NCBI GenBank assembly: GCA_017550685.1
Contig: JAFZOJ010000013.1
Coordinates: 1-47,914 of the forward strand
Source of the DNA: Treponema sp.
GTDB taxonomy: Bacteria > Spirochaetota > Spirochaetia > Treponematales > Treponemataceae
Length of the DNA stretch: 47,914 nucleotides
Reading direction: 5' to 3'
Shown in pieces: positions 32,586-41,374 of this stretch; the first letter of the stretch is position 1, and each line of letters starts with the position of its first letter. Under the pieces are notes generated by a model that had not been told where the DNA came from, made no database searches, and worked only from the letters and a program-made list of their open reading frames with translations. A program made the position numbers and the translations under genes.

Positions 32586-35500
32586 CTAGTTTGGCCACCA
32601 GCCGTAGGTTGAGTTCTTAATCCAGAACTGTTTTTCATCTTTTCCACTTGTATCACTTGCCATCTGTGCCGGGAAATAGATTCTTCTTAATTCATTAGAG
32701 TTTATATTAATTATTTCAACTCCATCTTTTTTGATTACAAGATTATCAGTATCGCTACAGGTTACGTTTAATGTACCTGAATAAGAATCCGGCATGTCGG
32801 TATCATATTTTACAACATTAAGATTAAATGAGTTCTCAAAGTTTAAGAAATAATATTCATTAAACCATGCGTTACATTTAAACATCATCCGGGTATTGTC
32901 AAAAGAAGTTTTCATAACAGAAGTTCTGGTTTCTCCCGGATTATTATATAACTGAGAGAATTCCGGCATAACACTTGCATATGTATAATGATAAGGTTTC
33001 TTATAACTTTCATCAGATAGTTTAATATAAATTGACTGGGCAGGTTTTCCATGAATTAATTGGCTTCCAACATTAGACAAATCCTGATTTCCACCGCTAT
33101 CCAGATAAAGAGCATATGCAACATTCATTAAAGCACATTTTGCAAATTCTTTATCAGAAATTTTTCTGTAGCCGTATTTAGTTTTCAGAGTTTCTTCATA
33201 ACTTCCACGGCTCATTTTAATGGAATAATAATGTTTTGCATCACGCAGAACCTGTAGATGTCCTTTGGTTACAGGGTTAGCAAGAGTTCCATCCATCATA
33301 ACTGCAGGTGCAAGAGAAAGCTCTGTATCATTTAACTTTGTGACAGTGGTATTTATAAGAGACGTTCCTGTTGTCTTATAATGCATATCCTTATCCAGAT
33401 CTGCAACCTCTGTCCATCCATTGCTTATGTTATAGTTTCTGATATAAAGGACAGCACCGGTAGGACCGATTGAACGTTTTGAGTAATTCCATTCATCCCA
33501 CTCTACAGTTTCTGAATAATTGCTTCCCTGGCTTATATTATAATCCACCGCAAGAATATATCCCTTATTGGCTTTTTCCTGTGGGACATTTGTATAGGTA
33601 TATCTGGTTTCTGTAGCGGCAAGTCCGCCAAGGATTGACTCTTCAATCAGCGAAGCAGGAACCTTGGTAAGCTCGCTTGCACTGCGGCCATAGGCAATAA
33701 GATATTCATAAGGCTCGGCAACAGAAACAGGCTCAAACGGTTTGGTCTGTGTTTTTGAACTTTCAAACTCTACAGATTTTTTATGCCATTTGTTTTCTAC
33801 TGTGCCGTCGTCATTATAGCCTCTGTAATAAAGCACCGGATTATTCTGATCTGCAAAATACGGCTTGGTCCATTCAACAACCTGGCCGGATGAACTTTGG
33901 GATTTCTGGGCAAGAACATAAAGTCCAAAGCCCTTGGTAGCACCAATCTTCTGCGGTTTGTTTTTATAGGCAACTGTATTTTCAGTTTTGCCCGCTTTTA
34001 CAGGAACAATTTCGTAACCATAAGGAAGTCCCCATGCAATATGGGCCTGACTCATTTCGTAGGTGCTGGTTTCGCTTTCCTGTTCGCAGTATTTATCTGT
34101 AAGAAGATAGGTTCCGTCTCCATTGTCGCGGATTTCTACACGGCTGGAGCTGATGTTGTCGCCATTAACCGAAACTGTATTTCCATCGGTGTAATAGGTA
34201 TCGAGCAGAGGTTCTGCAGACTGTGATACTGTTCCGTCCTTGTAGAAATAGCGGAAAATCTGATAGCCTGCGGCACCCTTAATCTTGTCCCATTTTACAG
34301 TGATAAGATTATCTTCTATTGTCTGGGCTACCTTAAGATTTGCAAGGGCTGGTCCAAGAGTACAAACATCTATAGGTGTACTTACAGTCTGTGCGGCACT
34401 CTGAGTATTTTTTGCAGTTACCGTAAGCTTTATTTTTTTACCGGAAGCAGTTGCATCATCCCAACCGGCCGGCTGGTTAATCTGGCAGGTGTATTTTTCG
34501 CCGTCAAAGTTTGTTTCATCAATTTCTATGTTTGCTGCAACAACCTGACCTGCAGCTCCATTTTCTCCTTCGTAGCTTGCATTTACATAATATTTAGAGT
34601 CTGCCTTTTGAACCTTATGCCAGCTTACGATGATTTTATCATATTCGTATTCTGTAAACGAAGGATCTGCAGTTCCAAGAGTTTCAAAAATCTTTTCTTC
34701 GTGAGTTTCATTGTCAATAATCTGAGAAGGTAGAGAAGAAATTCCCAGAGAAGCGACAAGCTCGTAAACACGCCTGCTGCCAGAATCAGCATCATGAGGA
34801 TAAGAAACAAGGGTACCATCGGCATTGGCCCAGGCGGCAGGAGGTACAACCTCATCAATTATCTCGCTGCCTTTTTCTACACCATGGATTTCCCAGTAAT
34901 GGATTGAATAAACATAATTTTTATTGTACTTCCATTTGATTACAAATTTATCTGCATATCCGTCTTCTACATCAAAATTTTCAATTTTAGGAATAAGGCC
35001 CGCATCGTGGGTTACGATATATTTTCCCGAAGCCTGAACGCAGACATAACGCAAAGCTTCGTTAGTACAGTCTGCCTGGCTGCTTCCCTGAGGCATTACA
35101 TAAAGATAATATTCATAATAAACGCAGTCAGGATCGTTTTCCGTTGGTTCAAAAATATTGCTGCTGCCGTTTATGCTTTCTACAGAATTATATTCCGTCC
35201 ATACAGTGGCCGAATTATCCTGGTTCAGATTAATATCATATTTTCTTCTTTCTATAAAATATGAATAAGGCACATCGTAGTTTTCAAACTTGATATTGTA
35301 GGCAAAGGTAATCTTTGTAAAGATTGCCTGGTTTCCTTCTCCCTGCTGTTCATAATCAGACATGATTGAAAAGAGAGGAACTCCGACTGTCCAGCCCTGC
35401 TCTACTGCGGTACAGCTTGTTTCAGAAGTAATTCGTTTTCCCTTAGGAGTGTAATCGGTAACCGACTGAACATAATACTGATATTGCTTTCCACGATTTT

Positions 35501-36563
35501 CAGGTGCAATTGTATCTGTATACGAAACACTTGCCCCTGCATAATAGCTTTCGTAAGGAGGGTCCAGGGCAGTTTGTAATTTTGCTATTTCCTGTGCGTC
35601 AAATACAAGAGCAATTTCCGGCTGCTCTGCCTGAGCGTCCGGCGCAAGCTTTATTGTTGCAAGCTTTGTGTATTCAACGTCCTTGCCTGCTTCTTTTCTG
35701 TAAACTTCAAAATAAACCGGATGCTGAACAAAACCGCTGGCTCCGGCATTTTCCCTGTACCAGGCGCCGTCAGGAGTTTTCCAGCTGAGCACTACCTTAT
35801 CAACAGTCTGACCTTTGGTAACGCTAAAGGCGGCAGGTGCATCCGGCAGAACACGGTGTGCGGTTTCGGCAGTATACTTTCCGCTTACTTCTTTCTGGGC
35901 GTTTGTATTGTTTACAACTTCTACTTCAAAAAGATATTCGGTTTTGGAGGTAAGCCCGTCAATCACTACAGAACGGACATTTCCCGCAACAGACAGGCTT
36001 TTAAACTTGGTGCCCGGCGAAGTTCTGAGGCTTGCATAAACATTAAAGCTTACATCCTTCTGGTAGGTGCTGGCCGTACAGTTATCCATCCACCACTGAA
36101 CAGTAACTGCGTCTCCTTCTTCGTCACTTTCGATATCCGTAATAACAGGAACTGCAAGAGAAGAACCCATTACAACAACACTTTTGGAAGAAACGGTACC
36201 AAAATAGTTTACGGCACAAACACAGTAATACTTGCTTATGCCCGATTCTTCATCAATAGTGATTTTGGTGTCTGCATCCTTGGTTTCGGATATTTTTTTG
36301 AACGAATCAAACGGGGTTTCTGCCGAATAAATCTGATACTGAACTGCATTCGGGACAGTTTCCCATTCAAGCTCTACGCATTTACTCAAACCGTGGCTTG
36401 CTTTTACAGTTGCAGGCGGAATAATAAAATCCTGGTAATCGGCCGCATTTTTCTTTTCTTCGGGATTTATAGATGTTGGTTCCACAAAGTCATAACGGCA
36501 TGCAAAAAATAAAACAGGTATTATCAGCAGACAAAAATATTTAAGCTTTAACTGGAATTTCAC
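32586..36563 (-). CDS. Giant fibronectin type III lipoprotein (1325 residues)
   Basis: The signal peptide MKFQLKLKYFCLLIIPVLFF ends at AC with Cys22 as lipidation site. The mature protein is a long series of fibronectin III-like domains (VELEWETVPNAVQYQIYSAE, VTVQWWMDNCTAS, VVLSWKTPDGAWY, FVIKWKYNKNYVYSIHYWEI, IIVSWHKVQKADSKYYVNAS, ITVKWDKIKGAAGYQIFRYF). The last 400 residues lack the repeat pattern. No catalytic motif is visible, so adhesion or scaffold is the best guess. It overlaps murI by 4 bp and is followed by the shorter fibronectin lipoprotein. Confidence 0.8.
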   Translation of the reverse strand: MKFQLKLKYFCLLIIPVLFFACRYDFVEPTSINPEEKKNAADYQDFIIPPATVKASHGLSKCVELEWETVPNAVQYQIYSAETPFDSFKKISETKDADTKITIDEESGISKYYCVCAVNYFGTVSSKSVVVMGSSLAVPVITDIESDEEGDAVTVQWWMDNCTASTYQKDVSFNVYASLRTSPGTKFKSLSVAGNVRSVVIDGLTSKTEYLFEVEVVNNTNAQKEVSGKYTAETAHRVLPDAPAAFSVTKGQTVDKVVLSWKTPDGAWYRENAGASGFVQHPVYFEVYRKEAGKDVEYTKLATIKLAPDAQAEQPEIALVFDAQEIAKLQTALDPPYESYYAGASVSYTDTIAPENRGKQYQYYVQSVTDYTPKGKRITSETSCTAVEQGWTVGVPLFSIMSDYEQQGEGNQAIFTKITFAYNIKFENYDVPYSYFIERRKYDINLNQDNSATVWTEYNSVESINGSSNIFEPTENDPDCVYYEYYLYVMPQGSSQADCTNEALRYVCVQASGKYIVTHDAGLIPKIENFDVEDGYADKFVIKWKYNKNYVYSIHYWEIHGVEKGSEIIDEVVPPAAWANADGTLVSYPHDADSGSRRVYELVASLGISSLPSQIIDNETHEEKIFETLGTADPSFTEYEYDKIIVSWHKVQKADSKYYVNASYEGENGAAGQVVAANIEIDETNFDGEKYTCQINQPAGWDDATASGKKIKLTVTAKNTQSAAQTVSTPIDVCTLGPALANLKVAQTIEDNLITVKWDKIKGAAGYQIFRYFYKDGTVSQSAEPLLDTYYTDGNTVSVNGDNISSSRVEIRDNGDGTYLLTDKYCEQESETSTYEMSQAHIAWGLPYGYEIVPVKAGKTENTVAYKNKPQKIGATKGFGLYVLAQKSQSSSGQVVEWTKPYFADQNNPVLYYRGYNDDGTVENKWHKKSVEFESSKTQTKPFEPVSVAEPYEYLIAYGRSASELTKVPASLIEESILGGLAATETRYTYTNVPQEKANKGYILAVDYNISQGSNYSETVEWDEWNYSKRSIGPTGAVLYIRNYNISNGWTEVADLDKDMHYKTTGTSLINTTVTKLNDTELSLAPAVMMDGTLANPVTKGHLQVLRDAKHYYSIKMSRGSYEETLKTKYGYRKISDKEFAKCALMNVAYALYLDSGGNQDLSNVGSQLIHGKPAQSIYIKLSDESYKKPYHYTYASVMPEFSQLYNNPGETRTSVMKTSFDNTRMMFKCNAWFNEYYFLNFENSFNLNVVKYDTDMPDSYSGTLNVTCSDTDNLVIKKDGVEIININSNELRRIYFPAQMASDTSGKDEKQFWIKNSTYGWWPN

Positions 36564-37372
36564 TCAATAACTCCTTTAAACTCCACTCCTAAAGAAAAAC
36601 AAATATTTTTATACTGGTTACAGTTTAACATATCTTGTGATTTTGTAATATACAGTCGGGGAATCTTTTTTTCAACGCTGGCAGGGCCGGTTTCCCCGGT
36701 GTTATCAAGGCCGGCAACCTCAAGTGCATGGCGCACTACCCCGTCTACAGAATCTACAACCTTAATATCCGGGGCGCAGGCCTGTTCTATGTGCTCTCTT
36801 ATGTTCAAAAAGTGTGTACAACCCAGAATGATTACGTCGCAGTTCTGCTTGCGGAAAAAGCTTACGGCCGGTTGTACGGCCTGCAGGCATTCTTCGGGAG
36901 CCGCCCCAAACCCCTTATTTTCAATAAATTCTATAAGGTCGGGGTCTGCCCGGCATATCATCTGGCAGTCGGCTGCAAATTTATTCTTAAGTTCTATATT
37001 ATACGGGTTTTCCACAGTTGCCCTGGTGGCAAGCAGCCCTATCCGCTTTTTTGCAGAAACACTGGCGGCAAGCTTAATGGCAGGCACGGTCCCCACAAAA
37101 ATGACATCCGGAACCTTCTGACGCAGTACATCAAGCGCATTTACCGAAATTGTATTGCAGGCAAGCACAATTACGCGCGGCTCAAATTTTTCCTTGATTT
37201 TCTGAACAAGCGGAAGCACGCAGCCAACCACATGCTCATGAGACTTTTGCCCGTAAGGAAAATTGGCATTATCTGCAACATACACGCAGTCTGCACCCGG
37301 ATTTTTTTTGAGAAGGCATGTCATATACGGGATTCCGCCCACTCCGGAATCTATAAACGCAAAATCAACCAT
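36560..37372 (-). CDS. murI: Glutamate racemase MurI
   Basis: MurI makes D-glutamate for peptidoglycan. The catalytic cysteines lie in VLACNTISVNAL (near residue 71) and IILGCTHFLNIREHI (near residue 183), and the N-terminal FIDSGVGGIPYMTCLL and NANFPYGQKS are family motifs. The 270-residue length is normal. It overlaps the giant lipoprotein gene by 4 bp and follows a zinc-ribbon gene by 23 bp. Its link to surface lipoproteins rather than other mur genes is unusual. Confidence 0.95.
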   Translation of the reverse strand: MVDFAFIDSGVGGIPYMTCLLKKNPGADCVYVADNANFPYGQKSHEHVVGCVLPLVQKIKEKFEPRVIVLACNTISVNALDVLRQKVPDVIFVGTVPAIKLAASVSAKKRIGLLATRATVENPYNIELKNKFAADCQMICRADPDLIEFIENKGFGAAPEECLQAVQPAVSFFRKQNCDVIILGCTHFLNIREHIEQACAPDIKVVDSVDGVVRHALEVAGLDNTGETGPASVEKKIPRLYITKSQDMLNCNQYKNICFSLGVEFKGVIE

Positions 37373-37395
37373 AATTCAGTTATCTTTTTTCCGGC

Positions 37396-37692
37396 TTAAC
37401 CAAACAGGGCATTAAAGGCATCTTTTGCAGCCTGTGCCTTGTCTTTTTCTGCAGCTCCGGATGCACCGGTTCCCTGGGCCAGAGCCTTTGAAATACGGTA
37501 ATAATCACAGAAATTTGCTCTTTCCTTATCCGAAACATATTCTGCAGAGCTTTCGCGGCAATCATTATGCGCACCGCTTTCGTAAAATTCACAGGCCCGG
37601 CATACATGTAAATCGGCCTTGCAAAGCGGACATTCTTCCGTTCGACCGATTTTTTCCACAGAAATTTCTTTTTTACATTTCCAGCAAATCAT
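37396..37692 (-). CDS. Small zinc-ribbon protein, unknown
   Basis: The 98-residue protein begins MICWKCKKEISVEKIGRTEE and continues CPLCKADLHVCRACEFYESG, with two or three CxxC pairs that should bind one or two zinc ions. NDCRESSAEYV and ANFCDYY add further Cys. The C-terminal 35 residues are Ala-rich. No known name is certain. I chose the ATG inside the longer frame because the longer one would start with GTG inside a ribosome-site-like AAAAGGTG. It is divergent from the pentapeptide gene and precedes murI. Confidence 0.72.
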   Translation of the reverse strand: MICWKCKKEISVEKIGRTEECPLCKADLHVCRACEFYESGAHNDCRESSAEYVSDKERANFCDYYRISKALAQGTGASGAAEKDKAQAAKDAFNALFG

Positions 37693-37694
37693 AG

Positions 37695-37723
37695 TTGAAT
37701 TGTACACCTTTTAACTATAAAAT
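37695..37723 (+). promoter_or_regulatory. Promoter of the pentapeptide-MBL gene pair
   Basis: TTGAAT (37695-37700), a 17-bp spacer and TAAAAT (37718-37723) lie 9 nt before the ATG at 37733. No ribosome site lies between them, which again suggests a leaderless mRNA. Confidence 0.72.
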
Positions 37724-37732
37724 AAAAGTGTT

Positions 37733-38422
37733 ATGTTTACGGAAAACCCTTGTCTTGTACGTCACTGCAGAAACAACGCGCTTTCTACGTTTGACGAACA
37801 GGGCAACCTTACAACAGAAAAAAGTTACTGTCTCGACCACATTCCTGACCCGGGAAAAATCAAGCAGACTATTTATGAATACATTCAGTCGCACGAAAAA
37901 ATTGTTGGCCTGTGTGCCAGCGGTATGATTTTCCAGGACATTGATTTTTCCAACAAACAGTTTTACGGCTGCAACTTTCACAAATGCACCTTTATAAACA
38001 TTCATTCAGAAAACTTTTATACCCACATGTGCATTTTTGACTTTGCGGTTTTTAATGACTGTTCTTTTATCAAAAGTAACTCAATGTTTTCTTCTTTTGC
38101 GGGCAGCACTTTTTCGCACACCCTTTTTACTTCCAGCGATCTTATTCAGGATAATTTTAACGGGATCAAGGCTTTTCAGTCTTCGTTTGATGATTCTGAT
38201 CTTTTTAATTCGCGCTTTATTATGGCCGAGCTGGTAGATACTTCCATGCAGAACTGCAACCTTAAGCATACGCTTTTTTATAATTCAAAACGTACGAATG
38301 TTTCGTTCAAAACCTCTAACACAAGGGAAGCTTTGTTTGACCTTAAGGGCAGCGCTTTGTCGGAGGGCGAAAAAATTCCTACAACCAATTTTGACAATAC
38401 GGAAGACGGAGGCGGTTTATGA
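37733..38422 (+). CDS. Pentapeptide-repeat-like protein with Cys-rich N-terminus
   Basis: The 229-residue protein starts MFTENPCLVRHCRNNALSTF and YCLDHI, a Cys/His cluster that may bind zinc. Residues 65-190 follow the pentapeptide pattern (A/C)(D/N)(L/F)xx in many turns (GMIFQDIDFSNKQFYGCNFH, KCTFINIHSENFYTHMCIFD, SDLIQDNFNGIKAFQSSFDD), which should fold as a right-handed quadrilateral helix. Such proteins can be structural or mimic DNA; the role here is unknown. It overlaps the next gene by 4 bp and has a leaderless-type promoter. Confidence 0.75.
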   Translation: MFTENPCLVRHCRNNALSTFDEQGNLTTEKSYCLDHIPDPGKIKQTIYEYIQSHEKIVGLCASGMIFQDIDFSNKQFYGCNFHKCTFINIHSENFYTHMCIFDFAVFNDCSFIKSNSMFSSFAGSTFSHTLFTSSDLIQDNFNGIKAFQSSFDDSDLFNSRFIMAELVDTSMQNCNLKHTLFYNSKRTNVSFKTSNTREALFDLKGSALSEGEKIPTTNFDNTEDGGGL

Positions 38423-38973
38423 AAGTTTATTTTCACCTGAACCTGAGCGGCTTTTCTAATTGTTATGTTGTTGTGAACGAAGAAGCCGGCGAAGCCATTA
38501 TCATTGACCCGGGAAAAATTACCGACGGAATTATTTCGCAGATTGAAGATAACAACCTTAAGCTTTCGGCTGTTTTGGTTACTCATAATCACGGAAGCCA
38601 CGTGGACGGCATTAAAACCCTGCGCAAGATATATAACCCAAAGATTTATGCGGCCGACTGGGAAGTTGCCAAAAACGATACAAACGTACTTATGGGCGAC
38701 GGAAAAATTCGTGTTGCCAAGATGGTTGTACGTTATATGACCATGCCGGGCCACACTGCAGATTCAATTGTTTATGGAATAGGTAACCTGCTTTTTACAG
38801 GCGACGTTCTTTTTGCGGGCTCCATGGGAAGCACCAACTCAAGTTATTCAGAGCTTATTCTTCGTACTAATATAGAAAACAATATTTTTTCACAGCAGGA
38901 TGGACTTGTCCTTATGCCGGGACATGGACCTCCGTCTACTGTAGAAGCGGCAAGGCTTTTTACTATCGATTAA
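38419..38973 (+). CDS. Metallo-beta-lactamase-fold hydrolase with altered metal motif
   Basis: The 184-residue protein has the glyoxalase II-like MBL fold: GFSNCYVVVNEEAGEAIIID, THNHGSHVDGIKTL, MPGHTADSIVYGIGNLLFTG, DVLFAGSMG and LVLMPGHGPPSTVEAARLF. In most members the first motif is HxHxDH. Here the Asp is Ser (HNHGSH), so the second metal site may be changed or lost. The rest of the ligands (His, Asp and His) are in place. It overlaps the pentapeptide gene by 4 bp, so the two are co-translated, and its 3' end overlaps the convergent metallopeptidase gene by 11 bp. Confidence 0.85.
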   Translation: MKVYFHLNLSGFSNCYVVVNEEAGEAIIIDPGKITDGIISQIEDNNLKLSAVLVTHNHGSHVDGIKTLRKIYNPKIYAADWEVAKNDTNVLMGDGKIRVAKMVVRYMTMPGHTADSIVYGIGNLLFTGDVLFAGSMGSTNSSYSELILRTNIENNIFSQQDGLVLMPGHGPPSTVEAARLFTID

Positions 38974-40789
38974 TTAATGCTACGTTTCCGCCTCTAATTC
39001 CGTAGGTGTCGTAAGTATAATCATTAAGGATTACTGCGGCATCTTCAAAGCCTTTTGCATTTGTAGAACGGACATATTCTGCAAGCTGAGGGGTAAATAC
39101 ACGTACAGAATAAAGGTTTGCGCGGCCAACAAAATATTCAGGAACATTTGCAATACTCTGCTGCATTATGTATGCCATAAATTCGTTGTGCATCAGGTAC
39201 TCATCTTCTATGTCGTAGCCAAGTCCTGATTGTGATTCAAAAAAGTCCAGAAGGAACTGGCGGCTGTCGGGGTCAAAGGTGTAGTAAACTGCGGCAACAA
39301 AATTACGGAAGGCTTCGTCGCGGAAAAACAGGGTGTGCCAGGCTTCGTGTGCCAGAAGATATGATCTTGTGTAAGGTGCGGTTTCGCGTGAAATTGAAAC
39401 AAGACCACCCTCACCAGCTTTAACCCGGTTACCGTCGGGTACAAGTAATCCGTTTGTGATGAGGATATCTTTTAAGGTAAGTTCTTCTTTTAAAAGCGGA
39501 AAGTTTTCCTCAGCGGCCTGATTAAAGAATGCAGCCAGAGATTCTGCGGAATAGTCGTGGGCGTTGTAGCCGTGTTTGTCGGCAAGAATTTCGTCTGACC
39601 AGAGCTTTCCTTTGTATCCGCGTTTTTCTACATAGTAAGCAAGGCGGCGGAAAAAATTATTCTGAATATCATAGTCGACGATATCAAAGTAAAGGATGCC
39701 CGGGTAACGGTCCCATTCATAAACCTCGTATTCCTTCTGGCGCCAGTTCTGCTGGTTAAAGTTTAAGATAAGGCCCGGGTCGGTTCTGATTGCCTTGTAC
39801 TGTACGGTTTTTGGGTCTGCCGCATACAGGTCGCTTGATTTAATCAAAAGAGATGTAATGCATTCGCGGTTGTCTGAAAGCTCAACGTTGCTGAACGGAG
39901 ACTTGAGCGAAGAAGCCGGGAATTCCAGCCTGCTAACCTGACGTGCATTGCGGATATAAAGCTTTTCTCCGCCGATTGAGATTCTTGCTGTTTTGTCGTT
40001 GAGCTCGGGTGCGTCTGAAAGTGTTAGCACAATCTGCGGCATAAATGAATCGCGTGTATTCTGAACCGGGAAAACCAGAGAAGCGCCCGAAAAATCTGTT
40101 GTGGTACACTGAAAGTTTACTACACCGCCGTTGGAAGCAAAACCGTAGAACGGAATTTCCTGAGTACAGTCAAAACCTATGAGGGCCGGGGCCGTGCAGG
40201 CAGAAATGATTTTGCAGGCAATGCTTGAGTTGATGAAAAAGCCTTCGGGCAAGAACGAATCAAAATGCTCCGACTTGGGAACTGCCATGGACAGGTCCAC
40301 AACAAGCGGCTGGGTATCTGAATAAGAAAGCTTTTTTTCCAGGTCGGCAAATACCGAGATTTTGGAAGTAAGCGGTTCTTTGAGCTTACCGTGGTTATCA
40401 AAATCTTCTGAATATAAAAGTCCAAAATTAAAAGGAAGCGCAGTACCGGTTGTAAGGAGTTCTCTCTGGGAAGCAGTAGGCGTAAACTCCATGCGGATTA
40501 CAAGGGCTGCCGTGCGGTTTTTCTGGTAGATTCGGGAAAAGAGTTCTTTCTGCTGTGCGGAAAAAGAAAATCTTGCAAAGCCTGTTTCCTTGACCATGCC
40601 TTTGCGGGCATTTTTATCTTTGGCAATAAGGTTTTGAGACAGAAAAAGGTCTGAATCGCCTGTTTTTGCAGATTCAAGCTTAACGGCAGAAACGCGGCTT
40701 TGTTTTACACAGATAATTGTTGTAAAAATAACAGCCAGAGCCGCAAGCAGAGCACAGCCTATAGTTATTGTTTTTTTAGATAACTTCAT
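38963..40789 (-). CDS. Membrane-anchored HExxH protein, putative metallopeptidase
   Basis: The 608-residue protein has a single N-terminal membrane segment (MKLSKKTITIGCALLAALAV, IFTTIICV) and a large outside part. The motif YLLAHEAWHTLFFRDE near residue 480 is an HExxH zinc site, and DIEDEYLMHNEFMAYIMQQS about 60 residues later could supply the third ligand. No named family is recognised. I chose ATG at 40789 because GGGG lies just upstream; the longer frame opens with TTG. It probably acts in the periplasm. Confidence 0.68.
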   Translation of the reverse strand: MKLSKKTITIGCALLAALAVIFTTIICVKQSRVSAVKLESAKTGDSDLFLSQNLIAKDKNARKGMVKETGFARFSFSAQQKELFSRIYQKNRTAALVIRMEFTPTASQRELLTTGTALPFNFGLLYSEDFDNHGKLKEPLTSKISVFADLEKKLSYSDTQPLVVDLSMAVPKSEHFDSFLPEGFFINSSIACKIISACTAPALIGFDCTQEIPFYGFASNGGVVNFQCTTTDFSGASLVFPVQNTRDSFMPQIVLTLSDAPELNDKTARISIGGEKLYIRNARQVSRLEFPASSLKSPFSNVELSDNRECITSLLIKSSDLYAADPKTVQYKAIRTDPGLILNFNQQNWRQKEYEVYEWDRYPGILYFDIVDYDIQNNFFRRLAYYVEKRGYKGKLWSDEILADKHGYNAHDYSAESLAAFFNQAAEENFPLLKEELTLKDILITNGLLVPDGNRVKAGEGGLVSISRETAPYTRSYLLAHEAWHTLFFRDEAFRNFVAAVYYTFDPDSRQFLLDFFESQSGLGYDIEDEYLMHNEFMAYIMQQSIANVPEYFVGRANLYSVRVFTPQLAEYVRSTNAKGFEDAAVILNDYTYDTYGIRGGNVALINR

Positions 40790-40831
40790 CACTTTCCCCA
40801 AAAAAAGAAGAATGATTAACTATAACATTTT

Positions 40832-41275
40832 ATGCAAAAAGTTTATACTACAACAGTGATTGTTATTGCACTGCACCCTACAGAAGAACTGCGTCTCATT
40901 AAGCTGCAAAAGGAACTGGTAAAGGAGTTTTTTGTTCCAGGTGGTCTTGTTCATGCCCACCAGCCTCTTTGGATTGAAACAGGCTTTGAAAGCGTTGACC
41001 AGGCAAAAAAAGAGATTAAGAGTGTTAGCATACTTGCCCCGGAATACGAGGATGAGTGGGTTGTGTGTCCTGTAAAGATAGAAAAGGTTGATGGAAGTGT
41101 GTTTGAGGGAAAGTTGAATTTTATAGATGGATTGCCACACCGCTCCGCTCCTAGCAATGACGAGGGGGCACAAACCTTCCCGCTGGCTTTAAAAATATTC
41201 AGGCTCGGAGAATGCACTTCCCCAAGCCCGGGCGTTTATGAATTATGCAATGTTGTCTGGAAAAAATTATCATAA
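40832..41275 (+). CDS. Conserved-type hypothetical protein with repeat-derived insert
   Basis: The 147-residue protein (MQKVYTTTVIVIALHPTEEL) is soluble and mixed alpha/beta. I do not recognise its family. Residues about 98-111 (DGLPHRSAPSNDEG) are encoded by a family C repeat in frame, so the native protein was shorter. The ATG lies 5 nt after TATAAC, which is the geometry of a leaderless start. It is divergent from the HExxH gene with a 42-bp gap and is followed by paired family D repeats. Confidence 0.6.
   Translation: MQKVYTTTVIVIALHPTEELRLIKLQKELVKEFFVPGGLVHAHQPLWIETGFESVDQAKKEIKSVSILAPEYEDEWVVCPVKIEKVDGSVFEGKLNFIDGLPHRSAPSNDEGAQTFPLALKIFRLGECTSPSPGVYELCNVVWKKLS
41127..41164 (+). repeat. 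Family C repeat inside a coding sequence
   Basis: ATGGATTGCCACACCGCTCC and CTAGCAATGACGAG match the pattern ATTGCC...GCAATGAC also seen at 7630 and 7721. It is read in frame as GLPHRSAPSND. Confidence 0.8.
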
Positions 41276-41363
41276 GGGACCCTTCGAGAGCCTCAGGGCC
41301 CGCACATAACAACGTGGTCCCTGAGCATCTCATATTGTGGTCCCTGAGGCTCTCGAAGGGCCC
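41276..41363. repeat. Family D repeats in inverted pair plus a truncated copy
   Basis: GGGACCCTTCGAGAGCCTCA plus six bases (41276-41301) is the inverse of 41338-41363, with a short partial copy (41314-41332) between. The two full copies could form a long hairpin. The element begins directly after the preceding stop codon and ends 12 bp from the ilvN stop. Confidence 0.88.
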
Positions 41364-41374
41364 TTGCAGAATAC

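Noticed and set aside
35721..36512. 263-codon plus-strand open frame inside the giant lipoprotein gene
   Set aside because: It is the antisense shadow of a long gene, and its protein is Cys- and Phe-rich in the way shadow frames are here.
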